Positions 7,913 to 16,058 of a stretch of DNA of 64,000 nucleotides are shown piece after piece. The notes under the pieces were generated by a model. That model saw nothing but the letters and a program-made list of their open reading frames with translations, did no database searches and was not told the DNA's origin. Every line of letters starts with the position of its first letter. The first letter of the stretch is position 1. The translations under genes were made by a program, and so were the position numbers. The stretch comes from Erythrobacter donghaensis (GTDB taxonomy: Bacteria; Pseudomonadota; Alphaproteobacteria; Sphingomonadales; Sphingomonadaceae), in NCBI RefSeq assembly GCF_002155425.1, contig NZ_MUYG01000009.1, positions 1-64,000 on the forward strand. The letters are read 5' to 3'.

Positions 7913-9511
7913 TCAGGCAGCCTCGAACTGGTTCATCGTATTGTGCGCGCCGCCTGCCTTGAGCGCGGCTTCACCGGCGAAGTACTCCTTGTGATCGTCA
8001 CCGATGTCGCTGCCCGACATGTTCTGGTGCTTCACACAGGCGATACCCTGACGGATTTCCTCGCGCTGCACGTTCTTGACGTAGCCGAGCATGCCGGCCT
8101 CGCCGAAGTATTCGCGGGCAAGGTTGTCGGTGCTGAGCGCTGCGGTGTGGTAGGTCGGCAGGGTGATGAGGTGGTGGAAGATCCCGGCCCGCGCAGCGGC
8201 GTCGCGCTGGAAGGTGCGGATCTTCTCGTCGGCTTCGTTCGACAGCTCGGTGCCGTCGTAGTCGACGCTCATTAGCTTGGCGCGGTCATAGGCAGACACG
8301 TCCTTGCCGGCTTCGGCCCAGGCGTCGAACACCTGCTGGCGGAAGTTCAGCGTCCAGTTGAAGCTGGGCGAGTTGTTGTAGACCAGCTTGGCGTTCGGCA
8401 CGACTTCGCGAATGCGGTCGACCATCTTGGCGATCTGCTCAACGTGGGGCTTCTCGGTCTCGATCCACAGCAGGTCGGCACCGTTCTGCAAGGACGTGAT
8501 GCAGTCGAGCACCACGCGGTCCTCGCCCGTCCCGGCGCGGAACTGGTAGAGGTTCGAAGGCAGACGCTTGGGGGCGAGCAGCTTGCCGTCGCGGCTGATG
8601 AAGACCTGGCCGTTGGTGATGTTGGCGGGATCGACTTCCTCGGCATCGAGGAAGCTGTTGTACTGGTCGCCCAGATCGCCCGGCTCCTTCGAGAAGGCGA
8701 TCTGCTTGGTGAGACCGGCGCCGAGCGAGTCGGTGCGGGCGACGATGATCCCGTCTTCCACGCCCATTTCGAGGAAGGCATGGCGGCAGGCGCGGATCTT
8801 CTGGAGGAAGTCCTCGTGCGGCACGGTGACCTTGCCGTCCTGGTGGCCGCACTGCTTTTCGTCCGAGACCTGGTTCTCGATCTGGAGCGCGCAGGCCCCC
8901 GCCTCGATCATCTTCTTGGCGAGCAGGTAAGTCGCCTCGGCATTGCCGAAGCCCGCATCGATGTCGGCGATGATCGGCACGACGTGGGTTTCGTAGTTGT
9001 CGATCGCGTTCTCGAGCCGCTTGGCTTCGACCGCGTCACCGGCTTCGCGAGCCGCGTCGAGCGCGCGGAACATCATGCCGAGCTCGCGGGCGTCGGCCTG
9101 CTTCAAGAAGGTGTAGAGTTCCTCGATCAGCGCGGGCACCGAGGTCTTCTCGTGCATCGACTGGTCGGGCAGCGGGCCGAACTCGCTGCGCAGCGCGGCG
9201 ACCATCCAGCCCGAGAGGTAGAGGTAACGCTGCTTGGTGGTGCCGAAGTGCTTCTTGATCGCGATCATCTTCTGCTGCGCGATGAACCCGTGCCAGCAGC
9301 CGAGCGACTGGGTGTACTTGGCGGGGTCGGCGTCATAGGCGGCCATGTCGGCGCGCATGATCTTGGCGGTGTACTTGGCGATGTCGAGACCGGTGCGGAA
9401 ACGGTTCTGGATCACCATGCGCGCGGCGCTCTCGGGATCGATCGCGGCCCAGCTCGGCCCGTTCGCGGCGACGACATCGCGCATCTGGGTGATGGTGTTC
9501 TGGTAGGTCAT
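7913..9511 (-). CDS. aceA: Isocitrate lyase
   Basis: A 532-aa glyoxylate-cycle enzyme that cleaves isocitrate to succinate and glyoxylate, allowing growth on acetate and fatty acids. The catalytic cysteine lies in KQCGHQDGKV (near residue 219), and the Mg-binding strand IIADIDAGFGNAEATY precedes it. It is about 100 residues longer than the E. coli type and fits the longer AceA class. The ATG at 9511 was chosen because MTYQNTITQM is a plausible N-terminus behind GGAGAACGCT; the upstream extension of the frame is low-complexity. It is divergent from an XRE/ImmA-type regulator. Confidence 0.96.
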   Translation of the reverse strand: MTYQNTITQMRDVVAANGPSWAAIDPESAARMVIQNRFRTGLDIAKYTAKIMRADMAAYDADPAKYTQSLGCWHGFIAQQKMIAIKKHFGTTKQRYLYLSGWMVAALRSEFGPLPDQSMHEKTSVPALIEELYTFLKQADARELGMMFRALDAAREAGDAVEAKRLENAIDNYETHVVPIIADIDAGFGNAEATYLLAKKMIEAGACALQIENQVSDEKQCGHQDGKVTVPHEDFLQKIRACRHAFLEMGVEDGIIVARTDSLGAGLTKQIAFSKEPGDLGDQYNSFLDAEEVDPANITNGQVFISRDGKLLAPKRLPSNLYQFRAGTGEDRVVLDCITSLQNGADLLWIETEKPHVEQIAKMVDRIREVVPNAKLVYNNSPSFNWTLNFRQQVFDAWAEAGKDVSAYDRAKLMSVDYDGTELSNEADEKIRTFQRDAAARAGIFHHLITLPTYHTAALSTDNLAREYFGEAGMLGYVKNVQREEIRQGIACVKHQNMSGSDIGDDHKEYFAGEAALKAGGAHNTMNQFEAA

Positions 9512-9669
9512 AGCGTTCTCCTGTCCAACCTGGGGAGTGGTGCGGGGCCCTTGAGGAATCGCGCCGCTTGGTTGGGCAGGCTTTGCCGTGTTGCGGCGCA
9601 GCATGACAGGAAAACTTACAGGAAATCGTGTCGCTATGCGGACAATTGCCCGCAATATTGTGTCAATCG

Positions 9670-9683
9670 GTAAAGTAATTTAC
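9670..9683. promoter_or_regulatory. Inverted repeat in the aceA/regulator intergenic region, candidate operator
   Basis: GTAAAGTAATTTAC (arms GTAAA/TTTAC, spacer GTAA) lies 10 nt before the regulator start. A second short palindrome, CAATATTG, is at 9653-9660. The position over the likely ribosome-binding region suggests autoregulation; regulator binding is inference. Confidence 0.5.
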
Positions 9684-9693
9684 AAAACGTGCC

Positions 9694-11058
9694 ATGGCCG
9701 ACACCAACCTTCTCGCCGGACCCGCGCTGCGCCGTCTGCGCAAGCGCGAAAGCCTTACCCAAGCCGCGATGGCCGGGATGCTCGGCATTTCGCCCTCCTA
9801 TCTCAATCTGATTGAGCGCAACCAGCGCCCGCTTTCGGCGCGCGTGCTGGTGCAGGTGATCGAACGGTTCGATTTCGACCCGCGCTCCTTACGCGAGGAC
9901 GAGGCCATCGGTGGGCTCGACGGGATGGTGCGGCGACTGGCCGACAAGCGCTTTAGCGATCTCGGGATCGACCGCGAGGAAGTGCAGGAACTGCTCGCCG
10001 CCGCCCCGCAGGTCGCCGCGGCCTTCGCGCGGCTCTACGATACGGGCGGGGGCGAGCGGATCATGGTCGAGGACACCGCCACAGCCGTGCGCCGCGCGAT
10101 CGAACGCTGGCAGAACCACTTCGCCGATCTCGATCACGCGGCCGAAGACCTCGCCGACGAGCTGCGCCTCAGCCGCGGGGAGATCAGCGCCGCGTTGTCC
10201 GAGCGCCTGCGCGAGAAGCACCAGTTGCAGGTCCGCATCCTGCCTGCCGAAGTCATCCCGGGGCAGGTCCACCGGCTCGATCTGCACGCGCGCCAGTTGC
10301 AGCTCTCCGAGATGCTCCCCGGCGCCGCGCGGCGGTTCCAGATCGCGCGGCAGGTGGGGATGCTGGAAATGCGCGAGGGCATCGAGCAGCTGGTAGCGGG
10401 CGCCAATCTCGCCAGCGCCGAGGCGCGGGATGCCTTGCGCGAGCACATCGCCGATTACCTCGCGGGCGCGCTGCTGCTGCCTTACCGCCGCTTCCTGCGT
10501 GCCTGCGAGGCGACCGGATATGACCTTGCCGTGTTGCAACGCCGCTTTGCCGTCAGCTTCGATCAGGTCGCTGCGCGTCTGACGACGCTGGGCCGCGTGG
10601 GCGAGCGGGGCCTGCCGTTCTTTATGGCGGTAATCGACCGGGCGGGGCGTATGACCCAGTTCACTTCGGGCGGGAGCGGGGCGCTCTACCCTCTCGAAGG
10701 CGCGCGCTCGCCCGCCTGGGTGCCCTATGCGGCCTTCGAGCGACCGGGAACGGTGCTGACGCAGGCCGTCACCTTTGGCGAGGGCGAGAGTGCGGCCACG
10801 GGTTCAGGGCGGCACTGGTTCACCATAACCCGCACGGTCGATGGCGACGGGGTGATGTGCGCAGGGCGGCGCACGGTGGTGCTGGGGATCGAGGCGCGCT
10901 TTGCCGGGGACCTCTCGCATGCGCGCGGGGTCTCGCTCGACCGGCTCGACGCCGTGCCGCTGGGCGTGCCGTGCGGACGCTGCGGCAAGACGGACTGCCT
11001 GACCCCGGCTCCCGCGCGCCTTGCCAGCAGCTTGCCGCGCCCGCGCGGCGGTTCGTGA
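9694..11058 (+). CDS. XRE-family regulator of the short-chain fatty-acid (ScfR/RamB-like) type
   Basis: A 454-aa transcription factor. An N-terminal HTH_3 (RLRKRESLTQAAMAGMLGISPSYLNLIERNQR, residues about 10-42) is followed by a central region with an IrrE/ImmA-like element and a C-terminal DUF2083-type domain ending with CGRCGKTDC cysteines. In related bacteria such proteins control acetate, propionate and glyoxylate-cycle genes. Its divergent position next to aceA suggests that it regulates aceA in response to short-chain acyl-CoA status; that role is inferred from context. Confidence 0.85.
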   Translation: MADTNLLAGPALRRLRKRESLTQAAMAGMLGISPSYLNLIERNQRPLSARVLVQVIERFDFDPRSLREDEAIGGLDGMVRRLADKRFSDLGIDREEVQELLAAAPQVAAAFARLYDTGGGERIMVEDTATAVRRAIERWQNHFADLDHAAEDLADELRLSRGEISAALSERLREKHQLQVRILPAEVIPGQVHRLDLHARQLQLSEMLPGAARRFQIARQVGMLEMREGIEQLVAGANLASAEARDALREHIADYLAGALLLPYRRFLRACEATGYDLAVLQRRFAVSFDQVAARLTTLGRVGERGLPFFMAVIDRAGRMTQFTSGGSGALYPLEGARSPAWVPYAAFERPGTVLTQAVTFGEGESAATGSGRHWFTITRTVDGDGVMCAGRRTVVLGIEARFAGDLSHARGVSLDRLDAVPLGVPCGRCGKTDCLTPAPARLASSLPRPRGGS

Positions 11059-11109
11059 GGCCCGCATTAACCACCGCAACCCGCAGGAAAGCAGCGCGCA
11101 CGGGACGGT

Positions 11110-11120
11110 GTAAAATTTAC
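11110..11120. promoter_or_regulatory. GTAAAATTTAC palindrome upstream of the EPS transferase
   Basis: A perfect 11-bp palindrome 60 bp upstream of the sugar-transferase ATG, in an AT-richer island of a GC-rich intergenic. It could be an activator site (for instance for PrsR, encoded two genes on) or share a regulator with the similar GTAAA-N4-TTTAC site at 9670. Function is inference; I saw no convincing sigma-54 -24/-12 element here. Confidence 0.4.
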
Positions 11121-11179
11121 CGACACTTAAGGTATGGTGCCTAGAAGCGTTGGGGCATGCACCAGAGGCACCCCACGCG

Positions 11180-12565
11180 ATGATCCGCCTGTTCAAGCAT
11201 TATATCCCGCACGCCGTGCTGCTGCTCGGCCTGCTCGATCTCGGCTTGCTGGTGCTGGCGAGCGAGATCGCGTGGCAGTGGCGCGCGCATCAGATCGGGA
11301 TGGACCTCGGCCAGGTCGGCGATCGCGGGCTGGCGCTGTTCGGCACGGCTTCGGTCATCTGGCTGGCGATGATCGCGGTCGGGGTTTATGGCCCCAACGC
11401 CCTGCGATCCTTGCGCTTTGCTGGAGCGCGGGTGCTGGTGGCGATCAGCCTCGGCATCATTGCTCTGGCGGTGATCGACTTCGTGATCCGCAGCGACGTC
11501 TTCTGGCGATCGACCCTGCTCTACACCATGGGGCTGGCGATCCTTGTGCTGGTCGCTGACCGGCTCCTGCTCAATTCCTTCCTAGGCTCCTCCGCCTTCC
11601 GCCGCCGGGTGATGGTGCTTGGGGCGAGCGACCGTGCGGTGCGGCTGCGCGACCTGGGCGAGCGGCCCGAGACCGGCTTTGTGATCGTCGCCTTCATCGC
11701 CATGAGCGAAAGCGACCGCTGCCTCGACGAGGCGATTCCGCGCGCGGCGATCCACGATCTCGGCCGCTTTGTCGAAAACCTCGGCGTGTCGGAAGTGGTG
11801 CTTGCCTTGCAGGAACGCCGCAATGCCCTGCCGCTCAAAGACTTGCTCAGGATCAAGACCAAGGGCGTCCACGTCAACGATTTCTCCAGCTTCATCGAGC
11901 GCGAGACGGGCCGCGTCGATCTCGACACGATCAATCCGAGCTGGCTGATCTTCTCCGACGGTTTTTCCAGCAGCCGGATGTTCTCGAGCGCTTCGAAGCG
12001 CATCTTCGACATTCTTGCCTCTTCGATCCTGCTGGCACTGACCCTGCCGGTGATCGTGCTCTTTGCAGGGCTGGTGAAGCTCGACAGCAAGGGCCCGGCC
12101 TTCTTCCGGCAGAAGCGGGTGGGGCTGTATGGCGAGCCCTTCACGCTCATCAAGCTACGCTCGATGCGGACCGATGCCGAGAAGGACGGGGCCAAGTGGG
12201 CTGAGGAAAACGACCCGCGCATCACCCGCCTCGGGCGCTTCATCCGCAAGGTGCGGATCGACGAACTGCCGCAGACATGGAGCGTGCTGAAGGGCGAAAT
12301 GAGCTTCGTCGGCCCGCGCCCTGAAGTACCTTCCTTTGTCGAAAGCCTCGAGGAGGAGATTCCCTTCTATGGCGAGCGCCACATGGTGAAACCGGGCATC
12401 ACGGGCTGGGCGCAGATCAATTATCCCTATGGCGCCTCGGTCGAGGACAGCCGCTGCAAGCTCGAATATGATCTCTACTACGCCAAGAACTACACGCCTT
12501 TCCTCGATTTCGTGATCCTGTTGCAGACGCTGCGCGTGATCCTGTGGCCGGAGGGCGCGCGGTGA
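11180..12565 (+). CDS. Exopolysaccharide polyprenyl glycosylphosphotransferase (PEP-CTERM/XrtA-associated)
   Basis: A 461-aa membrane enzyme that transfers the first sugar-phosphate to undecaprenyl phosphate in EPS synthesis. It has about four N-terminal TM helices, a CoA-binding-like middle (RRRVMVLGASDRAVRLRDLG), a further TM helix (ILASSILLALTLPVIVLFAGLV) and the C-terminal bacterial sugar-transferase domain with KRVGLYGEPF, KLRSMRTDAE, RVDELPQ-like RIDELPQTWSVLKGEMSFVG and KPGITGWAQ. It matches the TIGR03013 type. The ATG at 11180 was preferred over the upstream TTG at 11150. Its stop overlaps the PrsK start (GTGA), so the two are translationally coupled. Confidence 0.92.
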   Translation: MIRLFKHYIPHAVLLLGLLDLGLLVLASEIAWQWRAHQIGMDLGQVGDRGLALFGTASVIWLAMIAVGVYGPNALRSLRFAGARVLVAISLGIIALAVIDFVIRSDVFWRSTLLYTMGLAILVLVADRLLLNSFLGSSAFRRRVMVLGASDRAVRLRDLGERPETGFVIVAFIAMSESDRCLDEAIPRAAIHDLGRFVENLGVSEVVLALQERRNALPLKDLLRIKTKGVHVNDFSSFIERETGRVDLDTINPSWLIFSDGFSSSRMFSSASKRIFDILASSILLALTLPVIVLFAGLVKLDSKGPAFFRQKRVGLYGEPFTLIKLRSMRTDAEKDGAKWAEENDPRITRLGRFIRKVRIDELPQTWSVLKGEMSFVGPRPEVPSFVESLEEEIPFYGERHMVKPGITGWAQINYPYGASVEDSRCKLEYDLYYAKNYTPFLDFVILLQTLRVILWPEGAR

Positions 12566-14688
12566 TCTGGGCGGCTGCCATAGCGCCGCTGGCGGGCTTC
12601 CTCGCATGGCTGGCGGGCGCCGTGCTGAGCGCGGGCGCCATGCTGTGGCTGTGGCGGCATGGCGAGCGGGCGCGGCCCGATCGTCCCGGACTGATGCTGG
12701 CCTCTGGCGCGAGCGCTGTGTGGTGTTCACTGGCCGCCGGGCTCGGGCCCGATCACGGCGCAACCATCATCGCCGCGCTGGTGCGCAATCTGGCACTGAT
12801 CGCGACGATCTTCAGCCTGTTCGCCGCCGATGGTCGCTCGGCGAGCCTCAAGCCGGTGCGCCCGGTGATCATCGCACTGGTCATGGTGCAACTGCTTCAG
12901 CCGGTGGTGCTGCTGGTCGGCAGCCGCATCGCGGGTGATGTGCACGGCTTGCGCGCGGTGTTCGAGGCGCGGGTGCTGATCGACATGCTGGTCTCGATCG
13001 GTGCGCTGATGCTGCTTCACAACCTCTATGCCGGCGCGGCGAGCGCGCTGCGGCCCGTGCTGCGCTGGACGGGGATCGGGCTGGCGGGGATCTTCGCCTA
13101 TGATCTCAACCTTGCCACCATCGCCTATCTCGGCGGCGCGGCGCCGCTAGGGCTGACGGACCTGCGCGGCGTGTTTGCCGGGACCATGGCGGTGTTGTTC
13201 GCGCTGGGGATGAATGCCGCCGGGCCGCGGGTGCAGTTCAGCCCGTCGCGCACGGTGACTTTCCGCACGCTCTCGTTGCTGCTGATCGGCGGCTATCTCG
13301 CCGCGATGGTGCTGGTGACCAAGTCGCTGGCGCTGCTGGGCGGCGACATGGCGCGCACCAGCCAGGTGATGTTTCTGGTGGTCGCGGTGCTTGCTGCCGC
13401 CATCGCCCTGCCGTCGCCCCGGCTGCGTGGCTGGATGCGGGTCACGGCGACCAAGCACCTGTTCCAGCACCGCTATGATTACCGGCAGGAATGGCTGCGC
13501 TTCACCCGCACCATCGGCCATGGCGGCACCGGCAGTGCCAGTCTCGAGGAACGCGCGGTCAAGGCACTGGCCGACATCACCGAAAGCCCGGCGGGCCTGC
13601 TGCTGATGCCCAACGAGGAAGCGCGGCTCGAACTCACCGCGCGCTGGAACTGGCCGACCATCGCGGTCCCGGCGCTGGCGAGCGATTATGCGCTGGCGGG
13701 CATGCTCGAACAGCACAATCTGGTGCTCGCGCTCGACGAGGCGCGGCGCGGGGTCGATCACCATGGAGAGGGCGCGCATGTGCCGGAATGGCTGATCGAG
13801 GCCGAGGATGCCTGGGCGCTGGTGCCGCTGATCCATTTCGACCGGTTGGTGGGCGCGATTGTCCTCGCCCGCCCGCGCAATCCACGTCAGCTCGACTGGG
13901 AGGATTTCGACCTGCTGCGCACCGCCGGCCAGCAGCTCGCGAGCTATCTTGCCGAACAGGCAGGGCAGCAGGCGCTGATGGATGCGAGCCGGTTCGACGA
14001 ATTCAACCGCCGCATGGCTTTCGTGATGCACGACATCAAGAATCTCGTCAGCCAGCTGACCCTGCTCGCCGCCAATGCCGAAAAGCACGCCGACAACCCG
14101 GCCTTCCGCGCCGACATGCTGGTGACCTTGCGCAATTCGGCGGACAAGCTTTCGGCGCTACTCGCCCGGCTCGGGCGCTATGGATCGGGGCAGGTCAATG
14201 CGACAGGCCCGATCGAGCTGGTCGCTCTGGCGCGCGGGATTGCCGCCAGGTTCAAGGGCGTGCATCCCGTGGCGCTGACCCGAGAGGTCCCGGTCGAGGT
14301 AGTGGGCAACCGCGAGGCGCTGGAACAGGCGCTGATCCATCTGGTGCAGAACGCGATCGATGCGACCGAGGGCGATCTGCCGGTCTTCCTCGATGTCTCG
14401 GCCGAGGGGCTGCACGGCGCGATCGATGTGGTCGATTCAGGGCAGGGCATGACCCCGGAATTCATCCGTAGCGGGCTGTTCAAGCCCTTCGTCTCGTCCA
14501 AGTCGGGCGGGTTCGGGATCGGGGCTTTCGAAGCGCGCGAGCTTATCAAGGCGATGGGCGGGCGGATCGCGGTGGAAAGCCGCAAGGGGCTCGGCACGCG
14601 CTTTTCGGTGGTGCTGCCGCGCGCCGACGCGGTGCGACTGGCCGGTGCCGAAGCGGGCATCGCTCCCGATATTCAAGAGGTTGCGTAA
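12562..14688 (+). CDS. prsK: PEP-CTERM system histidine kinase PrsK
   Basis: A 708-aa membrane sensor kinase. About nine to ten N-terminal TM helices (to about residue 290) are followed by a GAF-like region (about 315-465) and a kinase core: the H-box FVMHDIKNLVSQL near residue 488, N-box HLVQNAIDAT near 595, G1 DSGQGM and G2 SGGFGIG. HDIKNL instead of HELRTP is typical of PrsK (TIGR02916). The GTG at 12562 overlaps the preceding stop, and a GTG at 12544 is the alternative. It should phosphorylate the PrsR encoded directly downstream and control EPS/PEP-CTERM genes. Confidence 0.92.
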   Translation: MIWAAAIAPLAGFLAWLAGAVLSAGAMLWLWRHGERARPDRPGLMLASGASAVWCSLAAGLGPDHGATIIAALVRNLALIATIFSLFAADGRSASLKPVRPVIIALVMVQLLQPVVLLVGSRIAGDVHGLRAVFEARVLIDMLVSIGALMLLHNLYAGAASALRPVLRWTGIGLAGIFAYDLNLATIAYLGGAAPLGLTDLRGVFAGTMAVLFALGMNAAGPRVQFSPSRTVTFRTLSLLLIGGYLAAMVLVTKSLALLGGDMARTSQVMFLVVAVLAAAIALPSPRLRGWMRVTATKHLFQHRYDYRQEWLRFTRTIGHGGTGSASLEERAVKALADITESPAGLLLMPNEEARLELTARWNWPTIAVPALASDYALAGMLEQHNLVLALDEARRGVDHHGEGAHVPEWLIEAEDAWALVPLIHFDRLVGAIVLARPRNPRQLDWEDFDLLRTAGQQLASYLAEQAGQQALMDASRFDEFNRRMAFVMHDIKNLVSQLTLLAANAEKHADNPAFRADMLVTLRNSADKLSALLARLGRYGSGQVNATGPIELVALARGIAARFKGVHPVALTREVPVEVVGNREALEQALIHLVQNAIDATEGDLPVFLDVSAEGLHGAIDVVDSGQGMTPEFIRSGLFKPFVSSKSGGFGIGAFEARELIKAMGGRIAVESRKGLGTRFSVVLPRADAVRLAGAEAGIAPDIQEVA

Positions 14689-16058
14689 TGGCTGCTGCTG
14701 ACAAGAAACCCGTGCTGCTGGTGATCGAGGACGATCCCGGTCTGCAGGCTCAGCTCAAATGGGCCTATGACGATTTCGAAGTCGTGATCGCGGGCGACCG
14801 CGACAGCGCGATTGCGGCGCTGCGCTCGGAAATGCCGGGCGTGGTGACGCTCGATCTCGGCCTGCCGCCCGATCCCGACGGCACGACCGAGGGCTTTGCC
14901 GTGCTCGACGCGATTATGGCGCTGAAGCCCGACACCAAGGTGATCGTCGCCAGCGGCCACGGCGCACGCGAAAGCGCGCTCGCGGCGATCGCGCGTGGGG
15001 CTTACGATTTCTACCAGAAGCCGATCGACATCGACGCATTGGGCCTGATCGTGCGCCGCGCCTTCAACCTTCGCGCGATCGAGGAGGAGAACCGGCGGCT
15101 TGTCGCGTCTTCCAGCGCGGACAAGACCGTGCTTGGCCGGATGATTACCGGCGCGCCCGAAATGGTGAAGGTCGCGCGCACCATCGAACGGGTCGCGAAG
15201 ACCAGCGTATCGGTGATGCTGCTGGGCGCGAGCGGGACGGGGAAGGAACTGCTGGCGAAAGGCCTGCACGACGCCAGTGACCGCGCGAACGGGCCCTTCG
15301 TGGCGATCAACTGCGCCGCGATTCCCGAGAACCTGCTTGAAAGCGAGCTGTTCGGGCATGAAAAGGGCGCCTTCACCGGGGCGGTCAAGACGACCGAGGG
15401 CAAGATCGAGTGCGCCGACGGGGGTACGCTTTTCCTCGACGAGGTCGGCGACATTCCGCTGCCCTTGCAGGTCAAGCTGCTGCGCTTCCTGCAGGAACGC
15501 ACCATCGAGCGCGTTGGCGGGCGCAAGGCGATTGCGGTCAACACTCGGATCGTGTGCGCCACCCACCAGAACCTCGAAAGCATGATCGCCGCCGGGGCCT
15601 TCCGCGAGGATCTGTTCTATCGGCTCGCCGAAATCGTCGTGCGCATCCCCGGCCTTGCCGAGCGGCACGGCGATCCGGTGCTGCTCGCCAAGGCCTTCCT
15701 CAAGCGCTTTGCCGCCGAGATGAACCCCGCAGTCACGGGCTTTGCACCCGATGCGCTCGCCGCGATCGACGCGCATGACTGGCCGGGCAATGTCCGCGAG
15801 CTGGAGAACCGGGTAAAGCGCGCGGTGATCATGGCCGATGGCAAGCTGGTCAATGCCGAGGATCTCGATCTCGGCCCGGGTGAGGAGGAGGATGCCGATG
15901 TGCTCAACCTCAAGGCCGCGCGCGAGGCGGCGGACCGCCGGGTGATCCGCCATGCGCTCGCCCGAAGCGAGGGCAATATCTCGAGCACCGCCAAGCTGCT
16001 CGGGATCAGCCGCCCGACGCTGTATGACCTCCTCAAGCAGTATGACTTGCAGACCTAG
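14688..16058 (+). CDS. prsR: PEP-CTERM-box response regulator PrsR (sigma-54 activator)
   Basis: A 456-aa NtrC-class activator. The receiver domain (residues about 8-125; phosphoacceptor D in VVTLDLGLPPD) is followed by an AAA+ domain with Walker A GASGTGKE near 181, GAFTGA near 227 (the sigma-54 contact loop) and Walker B GGTLFLDEVGD. A Fis-type HTH closes the protein (NISSTAKLLGISRPTLYDLLKQY). It fits TIGR02915. The start overlaps the prsK stop by one base (TAATG). It should activate RpoN-dependent promoters of envelope/EPS genes. Confidence 0.94.
   Translation: MAAADKKPVLLVIEDDPGLQAQLKWAYDDFEVVIAGDRDSAIAALRSEMPGVVTLDLGLPPDPDGTTEGFAVLDAIMALKPDTKVIVASGHGARESALAAIARGAYDFYQKPIDIDALGLIVRRAFNLRAIEEENRRLVASSSADKTVLGRMITGAPEMVKVARTIERVAKTSVSVMLLGASGTGKELLAKGLHDASDRANGPFVAINCAAIPENLLESELFGHEKGAFTGAVKTTEGKIECADGGTLFLDEVGDIPLPLQVKLLRFLQERTIERVGGRKAIAVNTRIVCATHQNLESMIAAGAFREDLFYRLAEIVVRIPGLAERHGDPVLLAKAFLKRFAAEMNPAVTGFAPDALAAIDAHDWPGNVRELENRVKRAVIMADGKLVNAEDLDLGPGEEEDADVLNLKAAREAADRRVIRHALARSEGNISSTAKLLGISRPTLYDLLKQYDLQT

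Noticed and set aside
11121..11160. Possible sigma-54 promoter (TGGTGC...AAGC) before the EPS transferase
   Set aside because: Neither the -24 GG-containing block nor the -12 TTGC block matches well enough.
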